Part shown: positions 23,532 through 37,178 of the stretch, piece after piece | How positions within the stretch are numbered: position 1 is the first letter of the stretch | Layout of the letters: the number at the start of each line of letters is the position of its first letter | The notes under the pieces: model-generated | Database searches by the model: none | Told to the model about the DNA's origin: nothing | What the model saw: only the letters and a program-made list of their open reading frames with translations | Origin: Polyodon spathula | Taxonomy: Eukaryota > Chordata > Actinopteri > Acipenseriformes > Polyodontidae | Assembly: GCF_017654505.1 (NCBI RefSeq) | Contig: NC_054538.1 | Location: 63,099,678 to 63,163,677 of the forward strand | Direction: 5' to 3' | DNA: 64,000 nucleotides | Program-made: the position numbers and the translations under genes

Positions 23532-24255
23532 TATTATCACCATCAGTCCAATTAAAGAGAAACACATAGATAATGTAAAAATTAATCATGTTTTTGCTTA
23601 GGCCTTTTTCAGGTGGGTTGTTATGCTTGCTTATGTTAAGCTGGTGAAGATATCAAACCATCTTATGCTTTCAAGGTTGCCATTCTGTACTGTAACTGTC
23701 ACTGGTTCACTTCAATCCCGTCCTCCATGGAGAACTTTGTACTATCAGCCTAATGAACCTACACTGCAGATTCTTTAACCTTGCAGCCTTTGTGAGCTGT
23801 CACTTAGGAACAGTGTGCCAGTTATGGCTGCATTTATTTTGGGATCTGGACCCCTGTCCACTACTAATGTGCCTGAAACCAGTATAACTTATTGCACTTA
23901 GGCTCAAAGCATCTGTCCTATTGAAAAGGCTTCCAATCTCACTGGCTTGTACCTGGGCCCTTAGGTGATGGATAAAAGGGGCAAAGTTGCTGTTTTTTTT
24001 TTTAATTGAAGTTACTAAATTTTGTGTGAGTTAGCACATAGTGATACAAAGTGTTTTCCTGCATGTTTAATCCATCATCCTTAACTTTCAAAATTAAGTA
24101 GATCTGAATTTTATCAAGTTCCTTTGTCAGAATCTAAACTGCCCTTCATTTAACCATTTTTATATTCTACGTATAAGGCAACACATAAAATGGATATTTA
24201 AAATATAACTTGAAATAGTGACAATGGACATTAATGTACAGAACAGGCATTATTG

Positions 24256-24298
24256 TCCCCCCCCCCCCCCCCCACCCCCCCCCCACCCCCACCCCCCA
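24256..24298. repeat. Poly-C tract
   Basis: C homopolymer broken by single A residues. Confidence 0.95.
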
Positions 24299-25856
24299 TT
24301 GTTCCCCAGATAAACACATACTCTGACACACATCGTTTCATTTCAAAGTGCTTGAATCTCCCCGTCCTTGTTAGGATGTGATGCCACCATTAAAATCAAC
24401 TTCTTTTGCAGTTCCCAAGCTCTGTTATCTCTGATTACTATTATTTTTTATTTTTTTAAATGTACATAATTTATTCCATATCAAAAGCAAATCAGTTTTG
24501 TGTGTATATTATTGCAGAAGATGTGCTATAGATGTAGTCAAAGCTAACAAGCGTTTGAATGCCATTATCTTGTGTACAGTGATATTATCAGATTCATGAA
24601 AAATTCAAGAGATTTGTCCTGCTTTAGCTGAGGGAAGAATGGGAAAAAAACAAAACCAAGATCACACTCGGGGTTCCTGAGGGGGTCACACTGCATCATT
24701 TAGCAGGAGAATGAGCAGTGCAGATAGAGCAGAGGTGGCGGAGGTTACCGCCTGCTTTCCTTATGGCGTTCTTGGCTCAGGGTCCAACTGGAGCCCTGCA
24801 GCTGTAGGTGGGCAGCTCTTGGGCTTGCTAAAGCATCATACCATGACATTTTTATCATCCGTCTAAGAGAAGAAAATAAATTTGTTCACAGAGTGAAGTT
24901 GGCAGGCGAAGGGTATCTTGTCACATTCCAGACATTTTGGGGTCTGGCCGGAGTTAGAGGAAGCTGGAACCCAGGCCAACTAATACATTCTGGGCATGTC
25001 TCTACACATGCGGATTTAATATCAAAAAGAGTTATGAGGTACAAGAAATAAAACATAGCTGCGAGTTCTGCAAAGCGACAGGATTACAACAGGGATTTTG
25101 CTTTTCTTTTTAAAGCTCCACTTCATCTGTTCAGTGTCCCCTTTCAGGTTTAGAAACCGGAATTTAATTCAGATATCATTAATTCAAATATAAAACTAAA
25201 CTTTTCCTTTTTCTGAACTTGTTATGTTCGATATCAGTAGGCCTATATAGTAATAACATTTTTGGCAGAATAAATATAGGTATAATCTGTGAGTTAAAAT
25301 ATAGGTTTTATTACATATTTTCTTTGTGCTGCAGTACACTATGCTAAAAGGTTTGGTAGCTATAGTAAGTTGAACACAGGTAGCAATAAAACTTGGAATT
25401 GAATAAAATAAAATCTACTGTTTTTGAGTCAAAGGTAGTCTGTAACACCATACATTAACACCTTTAGGTTAATAATAATGTATCTGACCCAGATAAAACA
25501 CAGCCTTTCCATTTAGGTATTTTGAGCAAAGCTTTTTTTGCTTTACAGAACACTTCCTAGTGGTGGATAATGGAAGAACACAAGGGTTTGTGTGCACATT
25601 TAGAAATGCTATTTAGAAATGTCCTGTAAATGTATGTTTCATGGCTCCAAACTGACAAGGACTAGTACATAATTATAATTTCTGGAGAAACACTGACAAA
25701 TATGAGCATTATAAATTGTGACCGGCGATTCAGACAATCAGAAAGTCATATTTAACACCTATAATTTTGTCTACATATAATACTTATGAGCACCTAGGTC
25801 ATATATTTGACAAACATTATAATATGACACTGTGTACAATAAATAAGTGATACAAA

Positions 25857-25858
<2 letters not shown>

Positions 25859-25909
<51 letters not shown>
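25859..25909. repeat. (AT)n microsatellite
   Basis: About 24 AT units. Confidence 0.97.
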
Positions 25910-25912
<3 letters not shown>

Positions 25913-26492
25913 TATGTATGTTTTTTAAGTGAAGTAACACTCACCATTGGCATGCAATAACATCAGTGTTTGAGTGCTTTGTAGTTGAACCGGTGGGATA
26001 ATAAATACTACAATGCCTGGAAACATCAAATAATAACAAATCTATATTTTTATATTCTTTATTATCCTAATATTGTTGAATCTGCTTACATGGTCTGCTA
26101 ATCCAGTAAATAAACTAACTACTTGACTACAAAATATTTTTTGTCTTACCACTATGGGATCATATACAATCTACTGTGATGTAAGTTCTACTTACCGGTA
26201 TGTTACATGCACTGGCACAGGAGCCTTTTTAAATGTGGCGGGGTCCAGGTCTGGGGATACTACGACGACAACGGTTTTAAACAAACATTTCACAAAGTAA
26301 AACTGTAAAATAAATGACCAGATTACAAAATGAAGCCATAGCATAATATTACACATATTCATTTTGCAAAAAAAAATATCTAAAAAAGACAAATCTAGAA
26401 ACTTTACCAGAACTTAGGCTTATTGGCTCTGTCGTTCATGAGGACATGGATGTTTTCCCCAAATAGAGCCATCAACAAAAAATTAAAAATTA

Positions 26493-26520
26493 GCCCCCCC
26501 CCCCCCCCCCCCCCCCCCCC
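26493..26520. repeat. Poly-C tract
   Basis: About 28 consecutive C. Proline runs in overlapping open frames derive from it. Confidence 0.95.
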
Positions 26521-26923
26521 TCTTCATAAGAAAAAACAGAGTGAAGCAGTTTACTCTGCTGTTCAGACACAAACACAGCTGGTTGTTACAGACAGAGGCA
26601 CAATTAATGCTATTAAAATATTCTAGATGGATCTTTCACTTTTAGTGATGTGTAGGTATTATATTAGGTGGTTTTGTGACATGTTCCAACATGAAAATGT
26701 AAAAAGGTGTATCATGTGTACAATACCAGTGCATTCCTGAATGCAAATACATGGAAGCATAAGCAGTCTGACGCATTTGAAAAGGATCTGCTCAAGTACA
26801 GTGCCTTTGGTAGACTTACAGAAATTACTGAAATGTAGTAGTATGGATTAGCAGAAGGAGGAAAGGTACAAAAACAGGTATCACTAAAAGCCAGTTTGGA
26901 AGGCGAGCGTACAGACCAGGCCA

Positions 26924-26934
26924 GGTTTGAATCC
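26924..26934 (+). other. Isolated pol III B-box-like site, possible SINE scrap
   Basis: GGTTTGAATCC matches the tRNA B-box consensus, but no clear A-box lies 35-60 bp upstream. It may be a degraded tRNA-derived SINE. Confidence 0.25.
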
Positions 26935-29900
26935 AGCTGTCAGAGGGGAGTGGTCAGACGTTTATAAATCACTAGCTTCTCTTACTGTAAGCCTGGTATG
27001 GATCATTACACTGTCCCAAACTAAATTCTAGCTATGGATCTAAGGGTTTAGGGTGAAGAGAAGTCTGATGCATGCCCCACATTATGGATTAAGCAAGCAC
27101 TAAGGCTGGTAACAACCTGATATCGAGATAAGTAACCAGCACTCGAGTGTGAATATTCATTTAAATAATCACACATTTAAAACTGTGCACCAGAACTGAA
27201 AAATAATATCTGAACAGCAACAATTTACAGTGCAATAGATTATATGAATTTGTTATCATAATCTTTAAGTATGAAAATCACATACTAGATTTTCTTTTTA
27301 GCTTTGTTCATTTGTGGTTGTAATTCTAAAGTATAATTTTAATAAATAATTAAAAACTGGGTTAGACTTCACATCCCTCTTGTACATGTTATTACACAGT
27401 TGCTGTATACACATATTGTTGTGTAATTTATGTGAACTGTGTGTATTACCAAAGGGAAATTCTTAGGATTTCTAGTTACGTGTACTGAAATCACTTATGG
27501 TTCTGCATTTTATAAAGTCATTACAGTGCAATTAGGAACTTTATTGATTAATACAACATCCCGATAAAACTGTAGCAACATTTATTGAACTGTATTTGTC
27601 TTTGCTTAGATGTCTGCAGCAATTAAACAGCTTCAGTATTAGATGAGAACACAGTATAATTGATTGTGCCAAATTAACACGATAAAATAATAATACTGTA
27701 CTAGCATTCAGAAATTCTACTTTCTAAAACAGTGATCCCCATTTAGTAAGCCATACAGAATACAGAGAATACTACACAGGGAGTACCTTTGGTTATTTAT
27801 TTTACCTTCTTTCAATTATGTTTTAATACAGTGTAGGGAATATGTCTTTATTCCTATATTATATTTACTTTGCAATGCACCTTTTCTGTAGCACTAGATC
27901 TTCATTGTAATCACTTACTCTAATTGTATGTATACAATAGCTTAACTGCTCGCTAATAGCTGGTTTTCCAGAGCCTGATTAAAATTAATCTTGGACTGCA
28001 TTCCCTTTGGTGAAATCATTCATTGCAAACCAATGTTGTTTTTGTTGGCTATCTATAAATAAATAAATAAATAAATTGTAGCTCCTAAAGAAACCTTGTA
28101 CCTGTGTAGAATACTGGAAATCTTGGAAGTATCTAGCCAAGGAACAAAGTTCCTAACCACTGCTCCCACTTAAAATCCATGAAGCAGACAATGCCTGAGT
28201 TTTATGTGAGTGTAGGCAAGCACCTTGCAGCATGAATCTCCCAAACCCCAAACCAAGGTGTTGGTAAATAGAGTATGTCAAGGTTATCCCTGGGCAAACT
28301 GACTGTTATTAGTCCTGAGAGTTATTTTTCAACTATGCCGCTGATTTACTGAAAAAAGAACCAGACAAAGATACCTACGGAGAAAAGTTCTCCAGCCACT
28401 ATCAATTCCCAGGCAACAGAGGATTGTTCACCAGGACTAATTGAATAAATGAAAAACTGCCTTTCCTCATGTCTTATGCTGTACATAATAAAAAGAGGAG
28501 TTACACCACTTTCTTCTCCCTTTTGTCCGGTCGTCTCAGTCCTTGATATCCACTAACATTTCCAGATGTGCCATGAATGCTGATGCAAGGAGGCCTCTCC
28601 AAGCCCTCCCTTCTCGTGTCATTAAAACTGGGAAGGTGGTTGCTCCCCTGGCATTATTGGCAAAGCTCAGCATATACTGCTGAGTAAATTATTAATGAAG
28701 AGCGCTTCTGTCACAGTGTGTTTTATCCACAGTTAAATGATGCGGTGCATACAGAGCTGTAAATGCCTCCCTACTCCCTGGACTTCAACACAGTATTTAT
28801 GATGTGGTTCAGATTGTACCAACACAATTAATTTTGATCAAGGACTGCTTTACAGCTAAGTACCTATCTGAGGAATTTGTTTTCTCCTTTTTCACTCTTA
28901 TCAGAAGGTTTGTTCTTTAGAGCGAAAGCCAGTTTAAAATGGGGGTAAAGTGAGGGTAAACAATGTCACTGGCTTATGTTGTGCTGTGAAGGCCTGGGTG
29001 CCACTGAGAAGAGCAGTAAAAAAAACACTGTGCTAGTCTCTATCTTTTTAGTGAACAGTCGTGCCATCGTTAGAAGATTCATCTTCAACCAGCAGTGCCT
29101 AATGCATTTTGCCACAATTCCTGGTGTACTGACCAAGAAACTTCTCGGTATTACATTTGCCAGGTGAATTCTCCAAGGTTAAGACTAGTATCTTGGAAAT
29201 AGTGTCTTATTTAACTATTTCCAGAACTGACAGTGTAGATGACTTAATAATTTGTTAGTCAGTCACATATATTGAGATAACGTCATCTTCAGGTTCAAAG
29301 CAGCACTTCAAATGAAGTATTTCAAAGCAAAATTGTCTCCCAGACATTATACTATAAATCCAGCTCCTAAAAATGTAATTGAACCCTTGTTAACAAAAAA
29401 ACAGTGGAATTTTTTAAAATTTAATTTGATTTTTTTTGTTTGTTAATTCAAGTGTAGTATATTTATTTTGTATGTTTCAAATGTTTAACAAAAATCTAGG
29501 TAATTTGCAATATCCACGCATAAGCGTGTCTTCCAATTTTTCATTATTCAGGAAGTATTTGTATTCCAATTTATAGTATAAAATTCACTTTTACTTTATC
29601 AGATCCACGGCATTAAAGACAGAGTTTACAGAGTTTATTTGAGTTCCTAAAGCCTCCACTCCAGCCCCCAATCTGTTGGGGGTTAACGACAAGGATTCTT
29701 AACACTTTATATTATAACAACACAGTAATTACACTGCAATACATTGTAAATACAAAACAACACAGTAATTACACTGCAATACATTGTAAATACAAAAAGA
29801 CCCTAGCAACCGCCAACATTTTTCATTTTGTAATTAAACTAGTCTTTGCATTAAAACTACAACAACCATATGTGTAATAATTGTTATGAGACACTTCATG

Positions 29901-30878
29901 TAGTCAAAAGACAACACCTTGAGGCTGTAGTGAAGCTATTTGAGATATACTGTAGTTGCACTTTTATTCAAATAAATTTGGTGAAACAATAAATGTTCAT
30001 GTTTAAGAAAAAAAAAACAGGCTATGAATATGGGATTCTGTACCATCGCTATAAACTGTGATGCTATGACAAAACTGTACACAGTTATTACAAAAAGATA
30101 ATACGGGTGTAAGATTTAATGCTGCAGTGTAGCACAACTCTATAGCCATATCGTCAATCAATTTTGCATCCGGTGACAAATAAACAAGTCCCCATGAGCT
30201 GCAATGCCACAGAGGAAAACACACTGCATCTGCCTAACAATACACAATGTACAAAAAGAATGCCACTGAAACTATACAACTAATTATATCGTAAACAGGC
30301 TATGGCTTGCTAGAAAATTGAGCAGTCACTTTTGAGATTGTTCCTTGTGAGACACTAGTGGTTGGGGCAACATTTCATTTCGAAGCAACGTCTCCAATCA
30401 GACTTCCATCATATTCTGCTAAGTCTCCTGCATTGCCCTGAAACTTATTTACTGTATACACAGGTTCTGCACAACTGCATCTCAGGAATACAGTTTGCAT
30501 AACAAAGTAATCTGTTATATATGGTCAATTTACATAATAATGTTCATATGAACATATTACACACTTTTACACACCCCTTTCCAAAACATATAGTGTATGT
30601 TCAATACTAAAATAGTAATCCCATAAAGAGTGTATCAGGCATTCAAGAGTTAACACCCTTACAGTATTATATAAAAGAATAAAGAGGTGGGGGGTGATAT
30701 AAAGAAGTGCCCCCTGTGAAGTGATACGAGTAGTATGGGAAGAACTGACTGTTAAATTATGTAGTCCATGCAGAGGTGTAAATCTTGGTCCCGGTATTAA
30801 ATCTATTGATGCATAAATTAACATTCATTCTGTTCCTGAAGCCAAGACGAAGCACATGCAGGCTTTTTTTAACCTCCA
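26935..30878. other. No gene seen
   Basis: No coding similarity. Holds an AAAT run (28056-28075) and a perfect 41-bp tandem duplication at 29716-29799. The stretch about 27950-28050 and 28480-28780 is high-complexity and repeat-free; it could be conserved non-coding DNA but this is untested. Confidence 0.45.
29716..29799. repeat. 41-bp tandem duplication
   Basis: ACAACACAGTAATTACACTG + CAATACATTGTAAATACAAA is repeated twice in tandem with no visible difference, implying a recent slip or copy. Confidence 0.9.
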
Positions 30879-31358
30879 TGTGACAGGATGGTTGAATGGT
30901 GACGTCCCCAGACCAGGAAGTTGACAGGCGCCAATACTGCGGGTGAAGTGTTGAGCGTGTCTTTATGAAGTAAAATAAATAGAAGGAACACTTTTACAAA
31001 ACACAGCTCAAAGAGCCAATTTTTTTTTTTAAAAGTTCAAAACAAAAACAAGTCTCGAACATCAAAATCTCCAGCGCCAGAAGCAATAGTATTTTTAAAT
31101 CCTTTGCTCCTCATTCTCCAGTTAACAAACCCTCTCTCTATGAACGGTTTCTGTGCTTTTATGTACGCTGCCATCTTTGAATTAGTAACCGCCTAATCAG
31201 TTTGGAGACGCCATGTTCCGCACGTGTTTAGAGGGATGAAGCTTTAAGCCCGTCCATGCTGCCAAACAATAACAAACAAAATCACTTGTTTTAATTAACC
31301 CCCTAATAACACATTTGAATCATAATACACATTTTACCAGCAGTTCTGCCCTGCCACA
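30879..31358 (-). mobile_element. Solo LTR, minus strand
   Basis: The plus strand starts TGTGACAGGATGG and ends CTGCCCTGCCACA, so on the minus strand it runs TGTGGCAGGG...CCTGTCACA with inverted TG...CA ends. Flanks CTCCA (30874-30878) and CTCCC (31359-31363) form a 5-bp target duplication with one mismatch. The minus strand carries a polyadenylation-type AT-rich segment (plus-strand AAATAAAT near 30974). Terminal sequences TGTGGCA...TGTCACA are shared with the LTRs at 58.7 and 59.9 kb, suggesting related families. No internal retroelement sequence remains. Confidence 0.82.
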
Positions 31359-33759
31359 CTCCCCAAGATGAGTTGCTGTGGTACAGTAATTAAGTATCAA
31401 TGGTAGACTTTCTTGGCATGATTGTAACACTGTTTTATTAGAAATGTTCTTGGGGTTTCTCATTTACTCTGCTTACTTTAGTGGAGGTTTGTTATGCAGC
31501 AACTTGTTTAATGTAAAGGATGCATTATATACATACATTTGTACTGGAGTCTGGTGTAGTTTGTTACAAAACAAGTTCAAATTGGTGTTTTAATTCAGTT
31601 TAATCACTCATTCATAAGCAACGTCCATCATGTGCTGCAGTTGCCTGAAGCTTACGTGGACATCAAAAAGGGTTTTCTTCAAACAAGCATTCTTTATATT
31701 ATTCTTGTTTCTCCTTGTAACACATGTCTTTACATTCCAATTCAGAAAATAAATAATTACCATATACAATCTTCTGGGATTTAAGGAAACCACAAATACA
31801 AATAAAACCCATGGAAGAATAATAAGACAATAGTTCCAATTTGTTCACACTTGAAATACATTCATTATACTAAATAAAAGGTTTTCTTTAAATAATACCT
31901 ACCGACACAGTGCCCTTTTAAGTGGTAAAATGAATTAAAACTAAAAGTACGCACTGGAAAAAAAAAATAATAAAAGAAAAATGCCAATATACTTCTGCTC
32001 AAATTCTACAGTACTTTGTGCTACATCGAAATTGATCTAAACATTGGCAGCTCTACAGTGCATACTGCCATCTCTGAAATTACTTAACAGGGCCCTTTAT
32101 CACTGTTCACATATTTTAAAAAGATAAAAACATCTTTTTTTTTATTTTTACAGCCTTGGTACACAAATGAAGCTATCTTAGTGGGGGTATTTAGATCTGC
32201 TGCTGTTTAGAGCCATTGAATAGACCCCTTTGTCTGTATTGCACTCTTAATCAGATCTACATTGTTTTATACATGCGCATTTATAATATAATATAAAAAA
32301 TCAACCCCTCATTTTTGTGTGTGATTTATTCCAAACATTTCTAGCTTGAGCAGTTTAGGGAGCTGGCTTCCTGTGTGTTTGTCTTTGCACTTTCAGATTC
32401 TAACTGATGCTTCACATACAGTAAACATTTTTGGATGACTAAATATAATCTGGAAGGATGCCACTAAATTTAATATGAACCCAAGCATGAAAAGCATTAA
32501 AAAACACTTGCCCTGTGGCAGAGTCAACAACGTGATACATTTGTAGCAGATGGTTAGGTTTCGCCAGTCAGAGACCAATGCTGACAGCCTGTCTCATAGA
32601 TATTGAAGGCGTGCAAGAGAATGAAAATCTTTTTTAGCAATTTTCTTACTGAACACAATGTCAATCATACAGGGTGAGGCAAACCTACAGGCAGTGGCAT
32701 CACACTTCATTCTCCCTTATTATATGTGATTAAATCCATACCTCAGCTAATTATGTTATACAGGTTCAACACTGTCCTTCAAATGAATACACAAAAGTAT
32801 GTATTAAGACGTAGTTCATATAGACAGCATTATACTAACAAAACAGCTCGGGGAATTGTGCACTCATTTTCTTCAAATTAGACCATTTAAACAATTATGG
32901 TTAAACTCTCCTCGCAGACAGAAATTCTGAATCCACTATCTGGTGGTAGAATTAAGAAAGAACCATGAAATATTACCTCTGAGAGAAACTGAGTCTATTG
33001 TGGACCTGCATTGTCTCTGTAAGTGCCAACACAAGGGAGAAATAAGGGTCAGGAGACATATATGCACAACTAAGGTAATAGAAGATTTATGACTTACAGA
33101 ATATGCAGTATTTTCAGTGTATCTGACCAAGCTCTGCAGGCTGTCCTTGAATACGTCTCATGAGTGAAAATACAATGGAAAAACACAGAGTAAATTAGAC
33201 ACACTCTTCTTTGAGCGTTTAGGAAGATTGCTTGCATTCTGCAAAAATGGCTGTGAGATGTTTTCTCTGGGGATAACATTTCCATAATTTTTTGTTCTTT
33301 TTTGCATTTGAGGCAATTTGAAATCATTTGATGCCAGAACTCATACGCTGCTCAAGCTGCATGTCTTTACCAAAAAAGGCAGCCACAGGAAAAGAAAATA
33401 CAGTATTGACAGCGATACTGTATATTTGTATATGTAAAAATTGAATACATAGCACCAGCAGTGCTGACTTAGTAATATGGAACACCAATATATTACCTGG
33501 CTGAGGCCCCTGTGAAAAAAAAAAGTGGAGTTTACGCATGAAATGGTCATTGCTAGTGACTAATTGGGTTAGGAAAAAAAAAAATCAAAAGAGCAGTGGA
33601 TCACATTAATAATGTGTGTTTTTGTAACTATTTTACTGTACAATGAGCAATATAATAGTATATAGTATTTTTGTGAATAGGAAATATTTTACTTCACACA
33701 TTTCCACTGAATCCCTAGCTATCGCCACACACTTTCCTCAATGGAGTTTACCCACTGTT
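31359..33759. other. No gene seen
   Basis: AT-rich, no recognisable coding or terminal-repeat structure; open frames of 60-77 codons lack motifs. Confidence 0.55.
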
Positions 33760-34025
33760 AAACAAAAAAAATGAAACACCTCCAGTATGTAGTCACATAT
33801 GGTTGTGTAAATGGGCTGTCCTTCACACAACTAAATGACTTTACATGATTAAATGCACCCCGGACACGTCTTCTGTATTATTTAAAAGCTGCAACTCCCT
33901 GTTGCAAGCCAGTTTCAGTCACAATGGGCAAGACCTGGTGAATCTGACAGACTTTGATTAAGTGCTTATAGGCGGTACAGTGGATGCTTCCATATCCAAG
34001 ACTGCCTAGGGACTGGGGCCGATTT
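33760..34025 (+). pseudogene. Tc1/mariner transposase N-terminal fragment
   Basis: Around 33923-34022 a frame reads GQDLVNLTDFD, stop, VLIGGTVDASISKTA. Tc1-like transposases begin with a helix-turn-helix of the form DLxDFxRGxIVGxRxAGxSISxTA, and the conserved LTDFD and SISKTA blocks are at the right spacing, with two stop codons in between. About 160 bp upstream resembles untranslated 5' sequence but no terminal repeat was identified. Similarity ends abruptly near 34022, so only the first DNA-binding helices survive. Confidence 0.5.
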
Positions 34026-34803
34026 AGTTTGTAACTAAGGCTTTAAACTTAAAGAGTAAGTAGCTTAAAATGTCATTTTATTGATGCTTTTGTATATTCC
34101 CTTATTTTATGGTGTTTGTAATAATGAATCAGTAAGAGCAGTTTTGGGTTTTCTTGCTCCAGTATTGAATTACATCACATATCCGACAGCAGTGGGACCA
34201 GAGTAAGGGTGGATATGTAAAAAGGCGGATGAATGAATCCTGTTTTAAATACCATTATACACAGCTGTAACAATTACTATATCCACACAATTATTGTTTT
34301 GAGATTCAGCTTTTATTAGGGGCGCTCCTAAATCCCATGTTTAGAAAGGAGGTTATTAATGCTTGTGACAGAGTAGCCGTCTGCTGTGTGGATGCGTGCA
34401 TTCGCTGCTGAGTGACAGGTAGGAGATCGAGATGGAGGCTGAAGATGATATGCCCTGCAGGTGAATAGGATTTATTTACATATCAAGACACTGAACAGCT
34501 CACGTGACATACCAGCAATGGCAGCGCACGGAGCACATACAACACAGTGTACGAAAACTTTGGAGGACGTACAGTATCTGAGCTAATTTTCTCTGTTCAA
34601 TAATATACTAATGTTGCTTAAGAGGTTTATCATGGCGGATAAACAGTGGATATGCAACGGATTACTGTACTACCATTTTTTTTTTTTCATATGCTTTTAC
34701 CTGGCTTAGAGCTTGTCTGAAGAACAGGGACTAATAGCCATTCTCATTGCATTCAAATCATCTGATGCTGTAGCCTTTCAACTCATGTCGACTCCACCTA
34801 CTC

Positions 34804-34878
<75 letters not shown>

Positions 34879-36706
34879 TCCCTCTGTTAAAGGAAACTAT
34901 GCATACCAGTCATTGTCAGTTTTGTAGGCAAACACCACACACATAGTATTATTTATATTCCATCGATTGATGTTTAGGTACCAAGGCTATTTGCATGTTG
35001 CATTATTTTGAGATATGCACATGCTTCAGTGTGGTTCATTGCATTTTGTCCATGTGATTACTTACACTATTATTAATTTATTTTTAAAATGCAAACCTTC
35101 GGTGTTATAAATGAGATGTACTTTTAAAACATCAAAATACATCTCAAAATAATGCAAAATTCGGCATGACATCGTACTTAATACTTTTAGAGGTGTCGTG
35201 AGTCAGCATTTATATGCACAGCAGCTGAAGATTCCGGATTGGCTAGAAAAAAATCCCCTATTCCATGTTTTTCTGCATTTTTTCTATTTTTTCTACCCCA
35301 GTGTTTTATCAGGTGGTACCGACTCAGTCCCCAGCCTGTTTGCTGCTGCTCTTCTTTCCAACTGAATGTCACAAGGGTTGTGACAATGTTGTAGTCACAA
35401 AAGAAACAAGCAAGGATTTGTCAACCAGTTATCTGGGTTAGTATGTAACACTATATATTAGGGATGCTCACTGAAGCAGGTTCCATGAAGTCCAGTACAG
35501 GTCCGGTACACCTTAAAGACGTCCAGTATGTGGTCGCACAAACACTGCTCGCAAGCTTTTTTCTCTCTGCTTTAGGAACTAGTGCAATGAAAGAAACATA
35601 TACCATGTATAAAATATTGCATATTCCTAAGACATAAGGCATTAAAAAAGCTCTACATGTAAAAAATACATTCAAAGCCAAATCACAAAGAGGCTTTAAT
35701 GAGAAGCTATGACAGTATACAACAGAAAAATCAACATGCAGATTTTATATGTTGTCATGTAATAAACCAGAGCCTGTGAACATGTCATATGATCTTTTAA
35801 ATTCTCTTTCCCATGCGACATGGGACATTGTTTACCCTCAAACAATTATCATTTTAAATGATAACATTTTTTATTAAGTTGTTCTCTATCAAGAAAACGA
35901 AAAGGATAGAATAACATTCATAGTATCAGAAAATTAAAATGTCAGTAAACAGAAACCCTGAGAGGTTGGTAATTTCTCTTTTTCACATGAAAAAGAGTGT
36001 TCTAAATTAGGTAATTACCTTTTAACAGGTTCAATTGACTATTTTAGAACCTGCTTTCAGTGAAAACCTGGACTAGAACGGATCTTGCGGGCCAGATTTG
36101 ACTATCACTGGGCTAGAGGAAAAATGCAACATTCCTCTAGCAAACTCGATAGATTAAAAAAATAAATAAAACTTGATTCTGTATTCTGAAAAGTATTCTG
36201 TAATTAAGTAATCTGATCATATTCTTATACTTTTGGTCATAAATGTAATACAATATAATACTGTTTGTATAGCACCTTTTATATGAATAAAACATTACTA
36301 GGCGCTTGCAGATTACCACGCCGGCAGTGTCCAATTTGATTTTTTTGACTCACCAATGGCGGTACGGTACATTTTTTTCACCCAGGGTCCATCACAGTCT
36401 GGTAGGAGAGAATACAACAGTCAGTACAGGTTACTTGTCCCAAGCCAGACAGTTTAACGGGACAACTCAGAAATGGGACTCCTGCATGTGCATATAGCAA
36501 CGTTGTTTTATTCAAGTTTTGTATATCAGTTTGCACTGGTGCATAAACTCAGTAAATCTGTCCAAGCATGTGTTCTTATATAGTTTTCAGAAAGGTCTTA
36601 TCCCCCTTAATAGGTGAGTTGTTGCTCCTTTGCTCAGGGACATTAATTGCACAATATATATACTTTTTATATTTCCCGTCAAACAAAAGATATTGATAAT
36701 ATTGAA
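34026..36706. other. No gene seen; long (TC)n
   Basis: The (TC)n tract at 34803-34882 is the only strong structure. Other open frames lack motifs. Confidence 0.55.
34803..34882. repeat. Poly-C then (TC)n tract
   Basis: About 12 C followed by about 33 TC dinucleotides, a polypyrimidine-polypurine mirror repeat able to form triplex DNA. Confidence 0.97.
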
Positions 36707-37178
36707 CAGTGTTGGGTTGGTTATGTTTAAAAAGTAATCCATTAAAGTTCCATGCTACTTGAATAAAATTGTAACTAGTTACAGTATCTCATTGCTTTGA
36801 AAAAACAAATGTAACTAATTACAGTTAAAGTTCAAATACCCTGTAATTAATTCTCAGACACAGGTTCCATTTTACAGAGACCATTTTTTTGGGGTTGCTC
36901 AGGCTTCAGCTCAATATATTCTTTGAAGATCAAGCTAACAAACCCACTCATTCTCTCCTCTGATGCCATTTTCTAGTAAGATGACATAAAAGGTGCATCC
37001 ATGTGACATACAAGCTTTGACTTGCACTGTTGAAGTGCTTTCAGATTTCAATGTTATGCATCAGCTGTGGTCCTTTTTATAAATGTAACTAAAGTTACAT
37101 TTCTATGTTACAAGTTGCTGAAAAATGTAATTAGATTAAAATAATGTGTTACATGTGATGTGTTTCTCTTCAACACTG
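36707..37178. mobile_element. hAT-type MITE
   Basis: Starts CAGTGTTGGGTTGGTTATGT and ends CTTCAACACTG, the inverse of CAGTGTTG. Flanks ATATTGAA (36699-36706) and TTATTGAG (37179-37186) match at six of eight positions, fitting a hAT 8-bp target duplication. The interior is rich in GTAACTxxTTACA-type blocks on both sides (AAAAGTAAT, AATGTAACTAATTACAG, TGTAACTAAAGTTACA), as in well-known fish hAT MITEs. No coding capacity. Confidence 0.8.

Larger units (their letters stand above)
23529..26923. other. No gene seen; several simple repeats
   Basis: Contains a C homopolymer with A interruptions (24256-24298), (AT)n (25859-25909) and a C run (26493-26520). A short minus-strand stretch at 26196-26250 ends in a good donor-like CCG|GTAAGT, but I cannot support an exon. 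Otherwise unrecognised. Confidence 0.5.

Noticed and set aside
34713..34946. Ser/Leu-rich frame as a secreted peptide
   Set aside because: Translation of the (TC)n tract.
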